Assembly (NCBI GenBank): GCA_025055755.1
Contig: JANWWF010000008.1
Span: 1-55,191 of the forward strand
Direction of reading: 5' to 3'
From: Candidatus Kapaibacterium sp.
GTDB taxonomy: Bacteria; Bacteroidota; Ignavibacteria; Kapaibacteriales; NICIL-2
Length of the DNA: 55,191 bases
Of this stretch, positions 44,385 to 52,821 are shown piece by piece. The notes below the pieces were generated by a model that saw only the letters and a list, made by a program, of their open reading frames with translations, was not told the origin of the DNA and made no database searches. The translations under genes and the position numbers were made by a program. How positions within the stretch are numbered: the first letter of the stretch is position 1; each line of letters begins with the position of its first letter.

Positions 44385-45482
44385 TTATTGCGGCGGATAA
44401 AAGGGCAGTGCAACCACGCGAGCAGGACTACTGCGCGTGCCTGCGATTATTTCGAGAGGAGTGCCCACTTCTGCAAAGGCAGTGGGCACATAGCCAAGCC
44501 CAATAGGTACACCCAAAGAAGGAGAAATCGAGCCACTGGTTACGCGCCCGACAGCGGTACCATTGTACGCAATCGTATAGCCTCCCCGAGGAATAAACCG
44601 CTCTGCTTCGACAACAAAGCCAACAAGCTTTCGCTCAACGCCGCGCTGCTTTTGCTCCAAGAGAGCATCCCGCCCGATGAACTCCCCTTTCTGCAGCTTC
44701 GTGATCCATCCCAGTCCTGCTTCCAGAGGCGTTGTTGTTTCATCAATGTCGTTGCCGTAAAGGCAGTATCCCTTCTCCAGCCGAAGAGTATCGCGGGCGC
44801 CAAGCCCGACCGGCTCTATTCCGTAAGGGCGCCCTGCCTCCATGAGCGATGTCCACACGTGCTCGGCGGTTTGCTCATCTCCCCGGAAGTACAGCTCAAA
44901 ACCCAGTTCGCCTGTGTAGCCTGTGCGCGATAGCACCATCGGCACCGACGCCAATTCCCCCTCGACAAAGGAGTAGTAGGCAATAGCACTTAGGTCCACT
45001 GGCGTAAGCGGCTGCAGAGCTTCGATTGCGCGTGGACCTTGCACTGCCAGCAAATTGATAGCCTCGCTGATGTTTTCAAGCTGGACGTCGAAACGTTGTG
45101 CATGCTGCTGGATCCACTGCCAATCCTTTTCTTCACACGCCGCATTGACCACCAGCATGAAGCGGTCCGTTGCCAGCCGATAAACAAGCAAGTCGTCAAT
45201 GATGCCTCCATGCTCGTTGCACATTACCGAATACTGCGCTTTGCCCGGAACAAGCTTGGAAGCATCGTTGACGGTGATGTACTGAACAAACTCAAGTGCC
45301 TGCGGTCCCCGTATCTCAAACTCTCCCATATGGGAAACATCGAAAACTCCCACTGCGGTTCGAACAACAGTGTGCTCATGCAGAATGCCGCGAGGGTAGT
45401 GGATCGGCATTTCAAATCCCGCAAAAGGCACAATCTTAGCACCAAGGCGTTGGTGGAGAGAATAAAAGCGCGTGCGACGCAT
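44385..45482 (-). CDS. gcvT: Aminomethyltransferase, glycine cleavage T protein
   Basis: The T protein transfers the aminomethyl carbon of glycine to tetrahydrofolate, releasing ammonia. It has 365 residues. The sequence shows IVPFAGFEMPIHYPRGI, VFDVSHMGEFEI with the catalytic Asp region, LLAVQGPRA and RTGYTGELGFELYF, followed by LGARDTLRLEKGYCLYGND and the C-terminal barrel. gcvH and gcvP are not in the window. A TAnnTTTG box lies 29 bases upstream, supporting the start. Confidence 0.96.
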   Translation of the reverse strand: MRRTRFYSLHQRLGAKIVPFAGFEMPIHYPRGILHEHTVVRTAVGVFDVSHMGEFEIRGPQALEFVQYITVNDASKLVPGKAQYSVMCNEHGGIIDDLLVYRLATDRFMLVVNAACEEKDWQWIQQHAQRFDVQLENISEAINLLAVQGPRAIEALQPLTPVDLSAIAYYSFVEGELASVPMVLSRTGYTGELGFELYFRGDEQTAEHVWTSLMEAGRPYGIEPVGLGARDTLRLEKGYCLYGNDIDETTTPLEAGLGWITKLQKGEFIGRDALLEQKQRGVERKLVGFVVEAERFIPRGGYTIAYNGTAVGRVTSGSISPSLGVPIGLGYVPTAFAEVGTPLEIIAGTRSSPARVVALPFYPPQ

Positions 45483-45511
45483 TCGGTGTTCTCATAAGGT
45501 GACAAAGTGCG

Positions 45512-45519
45512 CAAAGATA
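45512..45519 (-). promoter_or_regulatory. TAnnTTTG -7 box for gcvT-kdsB
   Basis: On the minus strand TATCTTTG followed by CGC, 29 bases before the gcvT start and identical over 11 bases to the metG box. Confidence 0.5.
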
Positions 45520-45589
45520 CATGCACTCTTGACCGAGGCGCTGCCGTCACATAAATTGCGGTGGTTTCAGCTTGCTTGTTGTTTTCTTT

Positions 45590-46141
45590 ATGCGCCTGGT
45601 GTTCTTCGCTGCAGCTATTGCTGTGCTGGGACATGCTACAACGCCATACCAGCAGCTTGTTGAGCGCCTTCGTACAGCTCGTGCAATTGAGTGTCGTGCG
45701 CGAACAGCAAGTGGCGAAAGCGTTCGCATCCTTGCAGCCCGCGGGGGCAAGCTTCGTCTTGAAAGTCCCCAGCGCACTATCGTAAGCAACGGCTCTGTTG
45801 TCTGGAACTATGTGCCAGCCCAGAAAACCGTCACGATTTCTTCCTATGCTCCGGGCAGCGGCGCCACATTCGATCGCATCGCCTTTGAGCTTCTTGACCA
45901 ATACCAACCGGTGCAAGAAAGCATTAGCCATGTCACTGTGCGACCACGCAGCGAGCCGTTGTACGGCGTCCGCAGCATCACGCTGGAATTTCACCGCTCG
46001 TCTCTCCGTGCCCTCACTGTGGATCATATCAGTGGCACCGAGCGCTGGCAGATTCAATCGCTGCGATTTGATCCGCAACTCTCCCAAGCATCCTTCGAAT
46101 TCACCGTACCGCCGAACGTTGAGGTAATGGACATACGGTGA
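45590..46141 (+). CDS. LolA-like outer-membrane lipoprotein carrier
   Basis: A protein of about 183 residues with a signal peptide (MRLVFFAAAIAVLGHA). It has the LolA/LolB-like pattern of an open beta-barrel with hydrophobic interior: QLVERLRTARAIECRAR, GKLRLESPQRTIVSNGSVVW, NYVPAQKTVTISSY and the late SLRALTVDHISG. LolA ferries lipoproteins across the periplasm. Sequence identity in this family is low, so the call rests on the strand pattern and on the G-x-V-W-x-Y motif. Divergent from gcvT. An ATG 18 bases upstream is an alternative start. Confidence 0.75.
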   Translation: MRLVFFAAAIAVLGHATTPYQQLVERLRTARAIECRARTASGESVRILAARGGKLRLESPQRTIVSNGSVVWNYVPAQKTVTISSYAPGSGATFDRIAFELLDQYQPVQESISHVTVRPRSEPLYGVRSITLEFHRSSLRALTVDHISGTERWQIQSLRFDPQLSQASFEFTVPPNVEVMDIR

Positions 46142-46809
46142 GTGCGACCCGTTTTCTAACACCATTGCGATAGAAGGTGGTACCCTTCACATCATTGATT
46201 CCACACTTGATTCAAATGTGCCGTAAATATCTCCCTGTGCCAATCTCGACATGTGGAAACACAGTAACCTACATGGAAAACTGTGGACCGAGCGTAGATA
46301 CCCTGTCCCTAAACACCATCGGTGATACCCATTAGTGAATTTACTCATCCGTTGTCATAGCAAGTGCCCAATTACTGATTCTCATTCCTATTTCAGGATG
46401 AATTCAACTACTACGCACAGCTATCTAATCACGTTTTGTCCCCTCGTCGCCCCGTACCTGACTTAGCTGAGCGTCTAGAATATCACGATATCACGCCATA
46501 TGGAGCATTGGATGTATCTGTCAGTGCATGCATGCACCAGGGGAAGGTTTTCCCCTTGCAACCGCGCCATTGGTCCTCCCATGGTGCTCCACTTGCCCTC
46601 TGTATTCGGTGTACCTCTATTACCATATTGAAGAGCAAGCTCTCCACACATCAGCAGCAACAGTTACTGCTCAATTTCCTTCTACCTTGCAGCTAATACC
46701 AGCGAGTATTCTCTTCCCCTATGTGCATGCATACAAACCTAATGTTTTTCGGTTGATAGACGATACATTAGCCTGGCGCACATATGTCCCACTACGATGT
46801 CTTCAACCA
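46142..46809. other. Long AT-richer gene-free region upstream of the chemotaxis genes
   Basis: A stretch of 668 bases without a recognisable gene. A near-repeat ACATGTGGAAACACAGT (46249-46265) and ACATGGAAAACTGT (46271-46284) includes an inverted repeat CACAGT/ACTGTG (46260-46285). A tandem pair ATATCACG ATATCACG lies at 46480-46495. An open frame continuous with the receptor extends back to 46528 but has no family similarity before MPKTTARS. No TAnnTTTG box lies 25-40 bases before the receptor, so the chemotaxis genes may use another promoter type. Confidence 0.55.
46480..46495. repeat. Tandem 8-bp repeat ATATCACG x2
   Basis: Two perfect head-to-tail copies of ATATCACG in the leader region of the chemotaxis genes. 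It could be a regulator binding site or chance; no further copies were noticed nearby. Confidence 0.4.
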
Positions 46810-47847
46810 ATGCCCAAGACTACAGCACGGAGTGTAACAGAGAAAAACGGCACAGTAAACCATGCTACCACAGCAGGTAAGAATGCTGAGTACACACAAG
46901 ATTTTTACCGGGTACTGGCGCAGTATGGCGACTCGATTAAGGCTATTCAGGAAACCCTGATTCGAGTTGCCCAGCATACCGAAGGTGAGCAGCAACAAGC
47001 AAATCGTATAGCTGTTGAGGCAGAACAAGCAAAGGACCTGCTGGGTATGATTTCTGCCAATCTCAACACAATGGGCTTTACGATTGAGCAAGCCGCACGT
47101 TCTATTGAAGAGCTTTCTGCACGGGCTGGGCAAATAGGCGGAATCGTACAGATGATCAAAGAAATTGCAGATCAAACCAACCTTTTGGCACTTAATGCTG
47201 CGATCGAGGCAGCACGCGCTGGGGAACAAGGTCGTGGATTTGCTGTTGTTGCTGACGAAGTGCGTAAGCTCGCCGAACGTACGTCAAATGCAACCCGCGA
47301 GATCTCTGCGCTCGTTTCTGGCATTCAAACAGAGATTCAACATGCACGAGGACAGATGGAGCAGTCAGCAAAACAGTCTGCGCGGTTCAGTAGCGAAGGT
47401 GACGCAGCAATGGAGAAAGTTATCAAAATGATGACATACGCAAAGGATATCGGTAAAACAATGGCAAGTGTAGCGCTTCGCTCATTTATCGAGCTGGTCA
47501 AGATTGACCATTTAGTCTGGAAGTACGAGGTGTATAAAATCTTCTTGGGTCATTCATCAAAGAGCGCTGATGAGTTTGCGCTCCATACCACCTGTCGCTT
47601 AGGGAAATGGTACTATGAAGGGCAAGGGCGACAACAGTTTTCTCACTTACCAGGCTATGTGGAATTGGAAGAGCCTCATAAACAGGTTCATCACAATGGC
47701 GTCGCGGCTATCAATGCCTTCCGAGAGGGCAAGCTAAGCGAAGCAGTGCTTGCCCTTAGCAAAATGGAGCAAGCGTCTATGCAAGTACTCGAGCACTTAG
47801 AGCGCATGGCACAAGCATCTATCGCTTCGGTTGCAGCTCAAGGCTAA
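46810..47847 (+). CDS. Soluble chemoreceptor with C-terminal zinc-binding (CZB) domain
   Basis: A 345-residue methyl-accepting chemotaxis-type receptor without membrane segments. Residues of about 40-225 form the coiled-coil signalling domain; the tip [20 protein letters not shown] and [18 protein letters not shown] binds CheA and the adaptor. The C-terminal 115 residues are a CZB domain, with likely zinc ligands in [21 protein letters not shown] and [11 protein letters not shown] (three His, one Cys). Cytoplasmic CZB receptors such as Helicobacter TlpD sense internal redox or zinc state. It heads a run of cheV, cheV, cheY, cheZ, cheA. ATG 46810 is chosen because the sequence before it looks non-coding. 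Confidence 0.88.
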   Translation: MPKTTARSVTEKNGTVNHATTAGKNAEYTQDFYRVLAQYGDSIKAIQETLIRVAQHTEGEQQQANRIAVEAEQAKDLLGMISANLNTMGFTIEQAARSIEELSARAGQIGGIVQMIKEIADQTNLLALNAAIEAARAGEQGRGFAVVADEVRKLAERTSNATREISALVSGIQTEIQHARGQMEQSAKQSARFSSEGDAAMEKVIKMMTYAKDIGKTMASVALRSFIELVKIDHLVWKYEVYKIFLGHSSKSADEFALHTTCRLGKWYYEGQGRQQFSHLPGYVELEEPHKQVHHNGVAAINAFREGKLSEAVLALSKMEQASMQVLEHLERMAQASIASVAAQG

Positions 47848-47863
47848 CGCGGAGTATCGGACA

Positions 47864-48850
47864 ATGTCAGAACTACTCCGTATTATTGATGCGCGGACAA
47901 AGCTCGCCGGAACTAACAAAGTGGAAATTTTACTGTTCCGGTTAGGTACCGATCCTACCAGTGGTGCCAACGAACTTTTTGGCATCAATGTGTTCAAAGT
48001 CCGTGAAATCATGGTGAGACCCCAGCTACATCATCCTCCTCATCGCCAACCAGGGGTTGAAGGAATTTTCAGCTTGCGTGGTACCCTGATACCCGTTATC
48101 AACCTGCCTGCTTACTGTGGGCTGCAAACCCAAGAGCCACCCAACGTGTTGATTGTTACCGAGTACAACAACCACACGCAAGGATTTCTGGTTGAGTCTG
48201 TCGAGACAATACTGCGATGTGATTGGACACAGGTTCGCACACCACCTCCCGCCTTTGGTTCCAGTGCGCAGCGCGGACTAATCACTGCCGTTGTTCAAAC
48301 GAACGATTACGGCTTGGTGCTTCTTCTCGATGTAGAGAAGATTTTACTTGAAACGGTTGCTCCACCCCATGATGACCACGCTTACACCGCAGTCGAACCT
48401 ATTTCCAGTGCTTACCCTCTTCACGTGGTTTACTGTGACGATTCGCTGGTTGCCAGAAAACAAATCGAGCGAACGCTCCAGCACCTAGGGGCCAATGGTA
48501 CCGGATTTACTAATGGTAAAGATGCATGGGTCTACTTGAAAAAATGTGTGGGAACAGCATTGGAGCAAAACGTTCCTATATCGCGCTTGATTACTGCTGT
48601 CCTTAGCGATATCGAGATGCCAGAAATGGATGGATTTGCATTGACACGAGCTATCAAGTCCGATCCTAATCTGCAAGCGATACCGGTTATTATTCACTCA
48701 TCACTCAGTGGGGCGGCGAATGAACAGTTGGCAAAGTCTGTTGGTGCAGATGGATACGTATCCAAATTTGAGCCTTTTCGTCTGGCCGATACCCTTCGTG
48801 CAGTAATTGCGAACACTACCGACAATGTCTATGCAAGTAATACAGCATAG
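47864..48850 (+). CDS. cheV: CheV-type coupling protein (CheW domain plus receiver)
   Basis: A 328-residue adaptor with an N-terminal CheW-like domain (MSELLRIIDARTKLAGTNKV to about residue 165) and a C-terminal receiver (about 185-310). The CheW part contains FGINVFKVREIM and GIFSLRGTLIPVINL. Receiver residues are the acidic pair in YCDDS, the phospho-acceptor Asp in [11 protein letters not shown], the Ser in IIHSSLS and the Lys in YVSKFEP. It links receptor to CheA and can be phosphorylated. Starts 16 bases after the receptor gene; its end overlaps the next cheV. Confidence 0.92.
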   Translation: MSELLRIIDARTKLAGTNKVEILLFRLGTDPTSGANELFGINVFKVREIMVRPQLHHPPHRQPGVEGIFSLRGTLIPVINLPAYCGLQTQEPPNVLIVTEYNNHTQGFLVESVETILRCDWTQVRTPPPAFGSSAQRGLITAVVQTNDYGLVLLLDVEKILLETVAPPHDDHAYTAVEPISSAYPLHVVYCDDSLVARKQIERTLQHLGANGTGFTNGKDAWVYLKKCVGTALEQNVPISRLITAVLSDIEMPEMDGFALTRAIKSDPNLQAIPVIIHSSLSGAANEQLAKSVGADGYVSKFEPFRLADTLRAVIANTTDNVYASNTA

Positions 48851-49775
48851 CTCAACAGAGTGGATTGCCGAAATAGATAGCCGCTCTCGCCTTGCAGGCT
48901 CGAACATGATGGAGGTTCTCCTGTTCAGCCTGGGCACCAATGAGACTTTTGGAATGAACGTGTTCAAGGTTCGAGAAGTCCTCCACGCACCCGCAATTAC
49001 TCCTCTTCCTAATAGTCCTCCGTCGGTTCGCGGGGTTGTAAGCCTTCGGGGAAGCATTCTCCCTGTTATTTCCCTGCGCGATATTCTCGATCACCCAGCT
49101 GCACCGGAACATGAACGGATATTGATTGTGGCAGAATTTGCACGGCACCTTCAGGCTTTCTTAGTCTCTCGTGTTATCCAAATCGTTCGAGTACCCTGGG
49201 ACATTGTTCACCAGCCTAATCCCGCACTTGCAGAGCACAATACATACCTAACAGCACTTTTTCGCTGGGATAATACGGTAGTATCTCTGCTCGATGTTGA
49301 AATGATTCTTTCCACCGTCCTGGGAGAGCAATCTTCAATTCCTGCGATAGAGCGACTCAATCAATCAGCAACAGTGTTCTTCGCTGATGACTCGGCAATT
49401 GCACGAAAAGAAATCATTCGTGTCCTTGACAGCATGGGCATACGCTACCATTACGCCTCCTCAGGAAAAGAAGCGTGGGCGAAGCTTAACTCCTTAGCAC
49501 AATCGGCAACATTAGAAGGTACCCCCCTTCATTCAACGCTTAACGCCATTTTACTCGACATTGAAATGCCAGAAATGGACGGCTATACTTTGGCGCAGAC
49601 TATCAAAGCGGATCATCGTTTTGCAGGCATTCCGATCATCATGCATTCATCTTTGTCGTCCCAGACAAATCGCACAACGGGCTTCCGGGCAGGAGCAGAT
49701 TATTACGTGGCCAAATTTGATCCAATAGAATTATCTCAAACAATTCGCGCAGCATTGTCCCACACTCTGCCGTAA
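48831..49775 (+). CDS. cheV: Second CheV-type coupling protein
   Basis: A 314-residue paralogue of the preceding gene with the same CheW-receiver order. Marks include [63 protein letters not shown] and YYVAKFDP. All receiver residues are present. The start overlaps the end of the first cheV by about 20 bases (ATG 48825 or 48831). The two copies are clearly diverged, so this is an old duplication with possible specialisation, for example to different receptors. Confidence 0.92.
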   Translation: MQVIQHSSTEWIAEIDSRSRLAGSNMMEVLLFSLGTNETFGMNVFKVREVLHAPAITPLPNSPPSVRGVVSLRGSILPVISLRDILDHPAAPEHERILIVAEFARHLQAFLVSRVIQIVRVPWDIVHQPNPALAEHNTYLTALFRWDNTVVSLLDVEMILSTVLGEQSSIPAIERLNQSATVFFADDSAIARKEIIRVLDSMGIRYHYASSGKEAWAKLNSLAQSATLEGTPLHSTLNAILLDIEMPEMDGYTLAQTIKADHRFAGIPIIMHSSLSSQTNRTTGFRAGADYYVAKFDPIELSQTIRAALSHTLP

Positions 49776-49779
49776 TGCA

Positions 49780-50190
49780 ATGCCTATCAATGCACCACCA
49801 ACTACAACTTTTCTGGTTGTCGATGACTCACCGACTATGCGTCGCATTGTTCGTAACGTTCTCCAAGACAACGGATTCGAAAATATCGTTGAAGCAGACG
49901 ATGGAACCACTGCTATTGAGATGCTCAAGGCAAAAAAAGTGGATGTAGTAATCACGGACTGGAATATGCCAACAATGACGGGGCTCGAGCTTCTAAAAGT
50001 AATTCGCTCTTTTCCCCAATGGAGTGCCCTCCCGGTGCTCATGGTTACCAGCGAAGCACGGAAAGAGAACATCATTGCTGCCGCCCAAGCAGGAGCAACC
50101 GGTTATATCGTCAAGCCATTTACACCTGAAACCCTGGTAGAAAAGCTCAACAAGGTTTTTGAACGCATTAGTGTCACTACTGGAGCATAG
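49780..50190 (+). CDS. cheY: Chemotaxis response regulator
   Basis: A single-domain receiver of 136 residues that would bind the flagellar switch when phosphorylated by CheA. Key residues are Asp15-Asp16 ([11 protein letters not shown]), phospho-Asp60 ([11 protein letters not shown]), Thr90 (MVTSEA) and Lys112 (YIVKPF). It begins 4 bases after the second cheV and is followed 2 bases later by cheZ. The location between CheV, CheZ and CheA makes it the main CheY of this pathway. Confidence 0.95.
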   Translation: MPINAPPTTTFLVVDDSPTMRRIVRNVLQDNGFENIVEADDGTTAIEMLKAKKVDVVITDWNMPTMTGLELLKVIRSFPQWSALPVLMVTSEARKENIIAAAQAGATGYIVKPFTPETLVEKLNKVFERISVTTGA

Positions 50191-50192
50191 CT

Positions 50193-50930
50193 ATGCAAGA
50201 CTCTCCAGAATTAGAAGCTCTGTTCGACCAAGTCTATGCTGAACTGCATCAACACAATCGCTCCTCTGAGCAATCAAGCGGTAATATTCATGACCTCTCT
50301 TGCGAACAGAATGAATGTATTCCTGAGCCATACTATTCTCAGTTGGGTAGTCTGCTCCGTCGCCTTCATTCTACGCTGCAAGAACTCGGATATGATCGTT
50401 CCATCGAGTATGCGGTAGGGGATGCTCTGCCCGACACCGTTGAGCGATTAGACTTTGTGCGGAAAGTAACAGCTGAAGCTGCCACAAAGGTCCTGGATGC
50501 CACCGATTCAATCAAACCGATCCACCAACGCCTGCGTGCAGAGATGCAGCAGTTTGCTCAGCAATGGCAGCGTTGCGCCCAAGGCAGCTTGTCCCTTGAA
50601 GAATTCAAACAATTAGTCAATGACACACTCATTTTCTTTCAAAATGCACCATCCACTCTTGACCTCCTGCAACAACACCTGACTCAAATTGTAATGGCAC
50701 AAGACTTTCAAGATAGAACCAATCAAGTACTCGGACGCGCCATAGAAATCACCAAAACAGTCGAGTCCGAGCTTGTCAAATTACTCGTCAATGGTATCCC
50801 CCCAGATCGGAAAGCAACTATCAACAACGATTTGCTTCAGGGCCCGGTCGTAAATCCTGATCGGGAAGGTGATCGCGCACTTATCAACCAAGCACAAGTG
50901 GATGCATTATTAGAAAGCCTTGGTTTTTGA
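50193..50930 (+). CDS. cheZ: CheY-P phosphatase CheZ
   Basis: A 245-residue CheZ that would dephosphorylate CheY-P and so terminate the signal. The catalytic helix segment VMAQDFQDRTNQVLGRA carries the Asp174 and Gln178 equivalents of the E. coli active site. The C-terminal CheY-binding helix is QAQVDALLESLGF, strongly like the proteobacterial tail. Residues 40-170 are helical, fitting the long four-helix bundle. CheZ is best known from Proteobacteria; its presence in this otherwise FCB-like window is notable. cheA follows, with its SD sequence directly after the stop. Confidence 0.92.
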   Translation: MQDSPELEALFDQVYAELHQHNRSSEQSSGNIHDLSCEQNECIPEPYYSQLGSLLRRLHSTLQELGYDRSIEYAVGDALPDTVERLDFVRKVTAEAATKVLDATDSIKPIHQRLRAEMQQFAQQWQRCAQGSLSLEEFKQLVNDTLIFFQNAPSTLDLLQQHLTQIVMAQDFQDRTNQVLGRAIEITKTVESELVKLLVNGIPPDRKATINNDLLQGPVVNPDREGDRALINQAQVDALLESLGF

Positions 50931-50947
50931 TTCCTGGAGGTATTTCT

Positions 50948-52759
50948 ATGTCAATGGATTACAGCAGCGAACTGCTCCACGATTTTGTCATCGAAGCACG
51001 TGAGCTAATCACCAATGTTGATCACGCCCTTGTTGAGCTCGAACGAGACCCAGCCAATATAGATTTACTCAACAAGGTATACCGTTGGTTTCACACTATC
51101 AAAGGAGGGGCAAGTTTTGTCAATGCCTCACCGTTGGTTGACATATGCCATACAACGGAAAATGTCTTCGATAAGTTGAGAAATCAGCAATTACACCTTA
51201 CCCCTGCTGTGCTCGACATAGTGCTTCAAGCAACAGCGGTGGTGCATAGCATGCTTGAGCAACTCGCAAACGGTGAGCACCTTGGAGATGTTCCAGAGGA
51301 CCTTATTCATCATCTTCAAGCGTTGGTACAAAGTGACTTAGAGTCTCCACTGGCACTTCAACCACAGAACACTGGTTCGCTTCAACTTGAGCAGTACTAC
51401 ATGGCACTGCAATCATCAGTAGAAGGTACAGCCATCCTTTCTCGAAGTAATAGCTCGTCTTCGGCAAATGTCTCGCGAGAACCCTCCCCAAGCAACCCAT
51501 CACCACCAAAGCAGCGGCATGGTACATCAACTTTGCCATCAGGAACAGAAACTACTATGCGAGTTGATACAGCACGCTTGGATTACGTGCTGAACCTTTC
51601 AGGAGAAATTGGTCTGGTCCGAAACCGGCTCAATAGCATCCGAACAGAGCTATTGAGCAATCGCATAACCGCTGAAACCTTAAAAGCGCTCGATGAAGCG
51701 GTTGGGCTGCTGGACGTTTTGGTGACCGATCTTCAAAATGCTGTCATGAAAACGCGGATGCAGCCGATCGGGCGCTTATTCCAGAAATTTCCGCGTATTG
51801 TACGCGACACTGCCCGACAGCTTAACAAGGAGGTAGAACTGGTCATTGAGGGAGCAGAAACAGAGCTGGATAAAACAATGATTGAGGAGCTGAACGACCC
51901 CCTTATTCATCTCCTCCGTAACGCAATTGACCATGGCATTGAATCTCCAGAAGAGCGACGCGCTCATCGCAAGCCTATCAAGGGAACAATAGTGCTCAAA
52001 GCAGAGCAAACTGGGGATCAAGTACACATTACTCTCCGCGACGATGGTCGCGGTATAGATCCTGAAGCACTTCGCAAAAGCGCTGTCAAGAAAGGGTTGC
52101 TCAGTTACGATGCTGCCAACGCCCTCGATGATCGTCAAGCGCTCCATCTGATTTTCATGCCAGGATTTTCTACTAAAGAGCAAGTCAGTGATATTTCTGG
52201 GCGGGGAGTTGGCATGGATGTAGTGCGAACCAATATTGCAAAACTCAACGGCAAAATCGACATTGAATCAAGTGTAGGACAGGGAACAACGTTTCATATC
52301 ACTCTTCCCTTGACCCTGGCTATTCTTCCCGTACTCATCATCAAATCCAACGGTTATCCTATTGCCCTGCCTTTGACCGTCGTGCGTGAAATCCTTCCTC
52401 TGTCAGATGGTATCCTCTACGAAGTTGGAGGTAAAGTAACCGTTAGCGTACGGGACGAGCTTCTTCCCCTGCTACCAATTGCATTACTCCTTGGATGGGA
52501 GTGTATCCAACCACCGCGGTATGGCATTGTTGTACATGTCGGCGAGCAAAAGCTGGTGCTAGGTATCGAAGCATTTGTTGGGCGTGATGATGTCGTCATC
52601 AAGCCAATCGAGGGATTAAAAGTCAATGGTATCGCTGGTGCAACACTCTCAGGAGAAGGAGAAGTTATTCTTATCGCGGACATTGAAGGACTTCTCCATG
52701 CTCGTCCCCGCTCGATAAAAATGAGTCATTTCCGTAGCACCGTCCTACCGACGACCTAA
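50948..52759 (+). CDS. cheA: Chemotaxis histidine kinase CheA
   Basis: A 603-residue kinase. The HPt domain (residues 1-110) carries the phosphorylated His49 in RWFHTIKGGASF. A Ser/Pro-rich linker of about 85 residues stands where a P2 (CheY-binding) domain is often found. The dimerisation helices start at MRVDTARLDYVLNLSGEIG, and MKTRMQPIGRLF follows. The ATPase domain has DPLIHLLRNAIDHGIE, RDDGRGIDP and SGRGVGMDVV. The C-terminal CheW-like domain ends at IADIEGLL. ATG 50948 has a GGAGG Shine-Dalgarno 7 bases upstream; an earlier in-frame start at 50927 would overlap cheZ. Confidence 0.95.
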   Translation: MSMDYSSELLHDFVIEARELITNVDHALVELERDPANIDLLNKVYRWFHTIKGGASFVNASPLVDICHTTENVFDKLRNQQLHLTPAVLDIVLQATAVVHSMLEQLANGEHLGDVPEDLIHHLQALVQSDLESPLALQPQNTGSLQLEQYYMALQSSVEGTAILSRSNSSSSANVSREPSPSNPSPPKQRHGTSTLPSGTETTMRVDTARLDYVLNLSGEIGLVRNRLNSIRTELLSNRITAETLKALDEAVGLLDVLVTDLQNAVMKTRMQPIGRLFQKFPRIVRDTARQLNKEVELVIEGAETELDKTMIEELNDPLIHLLRNAIDHGIESPEERRAHRKPIKGTIVLKAEQTGDQVHITLRDDGRGIDPEALRKSAVKKGLLSYDAANALDDRQALHLIFMPGFSTKEQVSDISGRGVGMDVVRTNIAKLNGKIDIESSVGQGTTFHITLPLTLAILPVLIIKSNGYPIALPLTVVREILPLSDGILYEVGGKVTVSVRDELLPLLPIALLLGWECIQPPRYGIVVHVGEQKLVLGIEAFVGRDDVVIKPIEGLKVNGIAGATLSGEGEVILIADIEGLLHARPRSIKMSHFRSTVLPTT

Positions 52760-52767
52760 ACCATTAC

Positions 52768-52794
52768 ACTGCGAACAGGTGTTATGTTTGCAGT
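52768..52794 (+). other. Hairpin after cheA
   Basis: ACTGCGAACA pairs with TGTTTGCAGT (10 bp with one G-T pair) over a 7-base loop, just past the cheA stop. There is no T-run, so it is a weak terminator at best or an RNA-stability element between cheA and the next gene. Confidence 0.35.
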
Positions 52795-52821
52795 AGCTCC
52801 TGATGTGCAAAAGGCCCTTCT

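Noticed and set aside
45224-46165. A long antisense reading frame over gcvT and lolA
   Set aside because: It lies opposite two well-supported genes, has no family features and no plausible start or leader.
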